This document shows positions 62,379 through 64,000 of a stretch of 64,000 bases of DNA, in pieces. Within the stretch, counting starts at the first letter, position 1; each line of letters starts with the position of its first letter. The stretch is from Metopolophium dirhodum (taxonomy: Eukaryota; Arthropoda; Insecta; Hemiptera; Aphididae), in NCBI RefSeq assembly GCF_019925205.1, contig NC_083566.1:10292001-10356000 (forward strand). Reading direction: 5' to 3'. Under the pieces are notes generated by a model. That model made no database searches and had not been told where the DNA came from. It worked only from the letters and a program-made list of their open reading frames with translations. The position numbers and the translations under genes are program-made.

Positions 62379-64000
62379 TCAATCATCATAAGCTTGTTCA
62401 GCTTTAGCTTTAACCTTTCGTAGTAAAGGTGGAAATTCATCAAGGGTGTACCTATATTTGAACACGTGCATTTGTGCAGGACAATCACAAAGTTGTTTAA
62501 AATGCCGAAGACATGCCAGTCTTTTCGGATCACATGAACAGGATACAGCAGATACATATAGAGTGGTATTACAAACCATACATTGTCTAAGGTCATCTAC
62601 CTGGTGTTCAAATTCAACAAAATCCGCTTCAGTGACACCCCAATCTAAAAGTGCTTTACGTTGAACTCTTTCAAACTTCACCATTTCATTCAAATCATCA
62701 TATACGAGTTCAGCTGCTTTTGGTGCCAAGTCATCACAAGAGTTAACCATTTTACATATAAGTTCATCATGGGAAAAAACACATATTCGTTTGAGAGAGG
62801 AATAATGGTTAACACATTCACGACCTATTGAAATCCAATCAGCAGGAGCAAAATTCACAGCTTCAGCAAAATTATATCCTTGATTAAATCCAGTATGATA
62901 AGATCTCGGAAAAGTAACAACAAATTCTCCAGCATTCTGATCAGTTCGATAGATTGGGACATTTGCTTTCATCAATATATTTGGATTCAGAATAGTAACC
63001 AACTGATGTAAGAGATCTGGCTGAGAATGAAATAATTCTGGTGTTGTCTCCTTCATAACTTGTTCAAAAGCTTCCGCGTAAGCTCCTGGAACTCCATACC
63101 ATGTTTTTGGTTCTCCCCAATGTAAATAGTTGATCGAGTAGCTCCAATGATCTTCATTATGCCAGCAAAATGTGGAAAAACACATTCCAACATACATCCA
63201 TGGAATTTTCATACCAGATATATCAGCATTAATAAAACTAAGAACAGAGTCTTTAAGTATTGGTATATTATTTAAATTCCAACGATCTTCTATGTATGAC
63301 TTGTAAAAAGTATTATCTTCATTTCCACAAAGTGCAAGACCTGTAGGGAATCCTGATCCATGATCCATAGTGTGTAAATCGGCACCATATTCTGCTATTA
63401 CTGTGGAATCAATAGATGAAACAATTTTCCAATACTCCTGTTCAACTTTGCGTGTAGGCACAAGATGAACTGGCATGTTAAAATATTTAGATTTAAATTG
63501 ATCTGCCATTTCTCCAAATTGTTGAAGTGTGTACTCACGCTGAGCTTGTTCAAATCCAAAAGCATCACTAGGCTTGATAACTTCATTGATCACACATTTA
63601 TGACATCTCCATTCTCCCTTGGGAACACTAGTTAATGGTATAATTAAACATTGCATGTGGAAACTTAAATCACACCCATCACAAATTAAAATAGTTTCTT
63701 CAGATTTACCACTTCCACATTTTTGGCAATAATATTTATCCAAATAATCTACAGCTGGTTTACTTCTCTTTTTGGACTTTTTAGAATCTTTTGACTTTAA
63801 ATGTCCTATTCTACACTTGGAACTAAACCCTGCCATCTTAGGACCAGCACCAAAAAATTGTAATTTTCTTAATTCTTTGTTTTCCATTAGATAAAATGGA
63901 TCCTTAATATAATCATCAGATTCATTCTCGTCATCTGGGCTGAGTCTAGCTCGTTTAGTAGGCGAATTTGAAACAGAAGAACTTTCTTCTTTAATATTTA
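62379..64000 (-). CDS. KDM5: KDM5 (Lid/JARID1) histone H3K4 demethylase, 3' part, ending early
   Basis: A single open frame runs from the window edge (63999 downward) to TGA at 62381-62379, about 540 codons. The ATG at 63887 is internal, because the frame is open upstream (DPFYL before it) and the preceding JmjN and ARID should lie outside. Domains in order: LQFFGAGPKM linker; PHD1 (CQKCGSGKSEETILICDGC ... WRCHKC); JmjC with Fe(II) ligands in CWHNEDHW (His, Glu) and YHTGFNQGYN (His), all intact; then a C5HC2 finger (CMVCNTT ... CLRHFKQLCDC). Family knowledge: KDM5 removes H3K4me2/3. The frame stops at AYDD-TGA, exactly where KDM5 proteins continue with a conserved Trp into the PLU-1 region, and PHD2/3 are absent. 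The 1.6 kb has no intron. It could be a truncated paralogue, a retrocopy or a short isoform. Confidence 0.87.
   Translation of the reverse strand, partial: NIKEESSSVSNSPTKRARLSPDDENESDDYIKDPFYLMENKELRKLQFFGAGPKMAGFSSKCRIGHLKSKDSKKSKKRSKPAVDYLDKYYCQKCGSGKSEETILICDGCDLSFHMQCLIIPLTSVPKGEWRCHKCVINEVIKPSDAFGFEQAQREYTLQQFGEMADQFKSKYFNMPVHLVPTRKVEQEYWKIVSSIDSTVIAEYGADLHTMDHGSGFPTGLALCGNEDNTFYKSYIEDRWNLNNIPILKDSVLSFINADISGMKIPWMYVGMCFSTFCWHNEDHWSYSINYLHWGEPKTWYGVPGAYAEAFEQVMKETTPELFHSQPDLLHQLVTILNPNILMKANVPIYRTDQNAGEFVVTFPRSYHTGFNQGYNFAEAVNFAPADWISIGRECVNHYSSLKRICVFSHDELICKMVNSCDDLAPKAAELVYDDLNEMVKFERVQRKALLDWGVTEADFVEFEHQVDDLRQCMVCNTTLYVSAVSCSCDPKRLACLRHFKQLCDCPAQMHVFKYRYTLDEFPPLLRKVKAKAEQAYDD

Noticed and set aside
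62369..62664. Small ORFs overlapping the KDM5 3' end on both strands
   Set aside because: They are out-of-frame shadows of the KDM5 coding sequence.

Overview
The window is AT-rich animal nuclear DNA. It has short phase-consistent exons with GT-AG introns and long intergenic stretches packed with small terminal-inverted-repeat elements. The gene set (ecdysteroid-pathway mitochondrial P450, L(3)mbt, exportin-6, POP5, USP30, tetraspanin, KDM5) and the repeat families point to an insect, most likely an aphid. The aphid call is an inference from gene content and repeat style; no search was run.

Layout. About 1-3268 is upstream AT-rich sequence. 3269-11778 (+) is a 12-exon L(3)mbt orthologue with an FCS-like zinc finger, three MBT repeats, a C2HC finger and a SAM domain; introns 5, 6 and 8 carry transposon remnants. 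11779-15569 is intergenic with repeat fragments, a SINE and a 40-bp hairpin insertion. 15570-21875 (+) is a 17-exon exportin-6, with a mariner remnant in intron 8. 21876-26980 is repeats. 26981-33003 (-) is a 9-exon USP30-type mitochondrial deubiquitinase. It is head-to-head, 585 bp apart, with a 7-exon mitochondrial P450 best read as CYP315A1/shadow (33589-37030, +). 37031-46210 is a transposon graveyard: a GATTCTGAGCG element, nested foldback elements and two dead LINEs. 46211-49606 (+) is a 6-exon tetraspanin with a possible readthrough tail. 49607-55662 holds more repeats, including a dead hAT C-terminus and an unusual hairpin cluster. 55663-58479 (+) is POP5, starting with a 20-nt coding exon. 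58480-62378 shows no gene. 62379-64000 (-) is the 3' part of a KDM5 (Lid) demethylase gene that stops right after its C5HC2 finger and runs off the window.

The genes are unrelated housekeeping, developmental and chromatin genes; nothing suggests a functional cluster. The most distinctive content is the repeat landscape. One family, with GATTCTGAGCGAA / TTCGCTCAGAATC ends, occurs about ten times in whole or part, and one subfamily shares a ~280 bp insertion. A second family is foldback elements with TTAAGAGGAYG ends, nested in places. The two gene-level oddities are the intronless, early-terminating KDM5 and the tetraspanin TGA followed by 46 open codons. Exon borders were assigned by eye from splice consensus and reading-frame continuity, and all summed CDS lengths are multiples of three.
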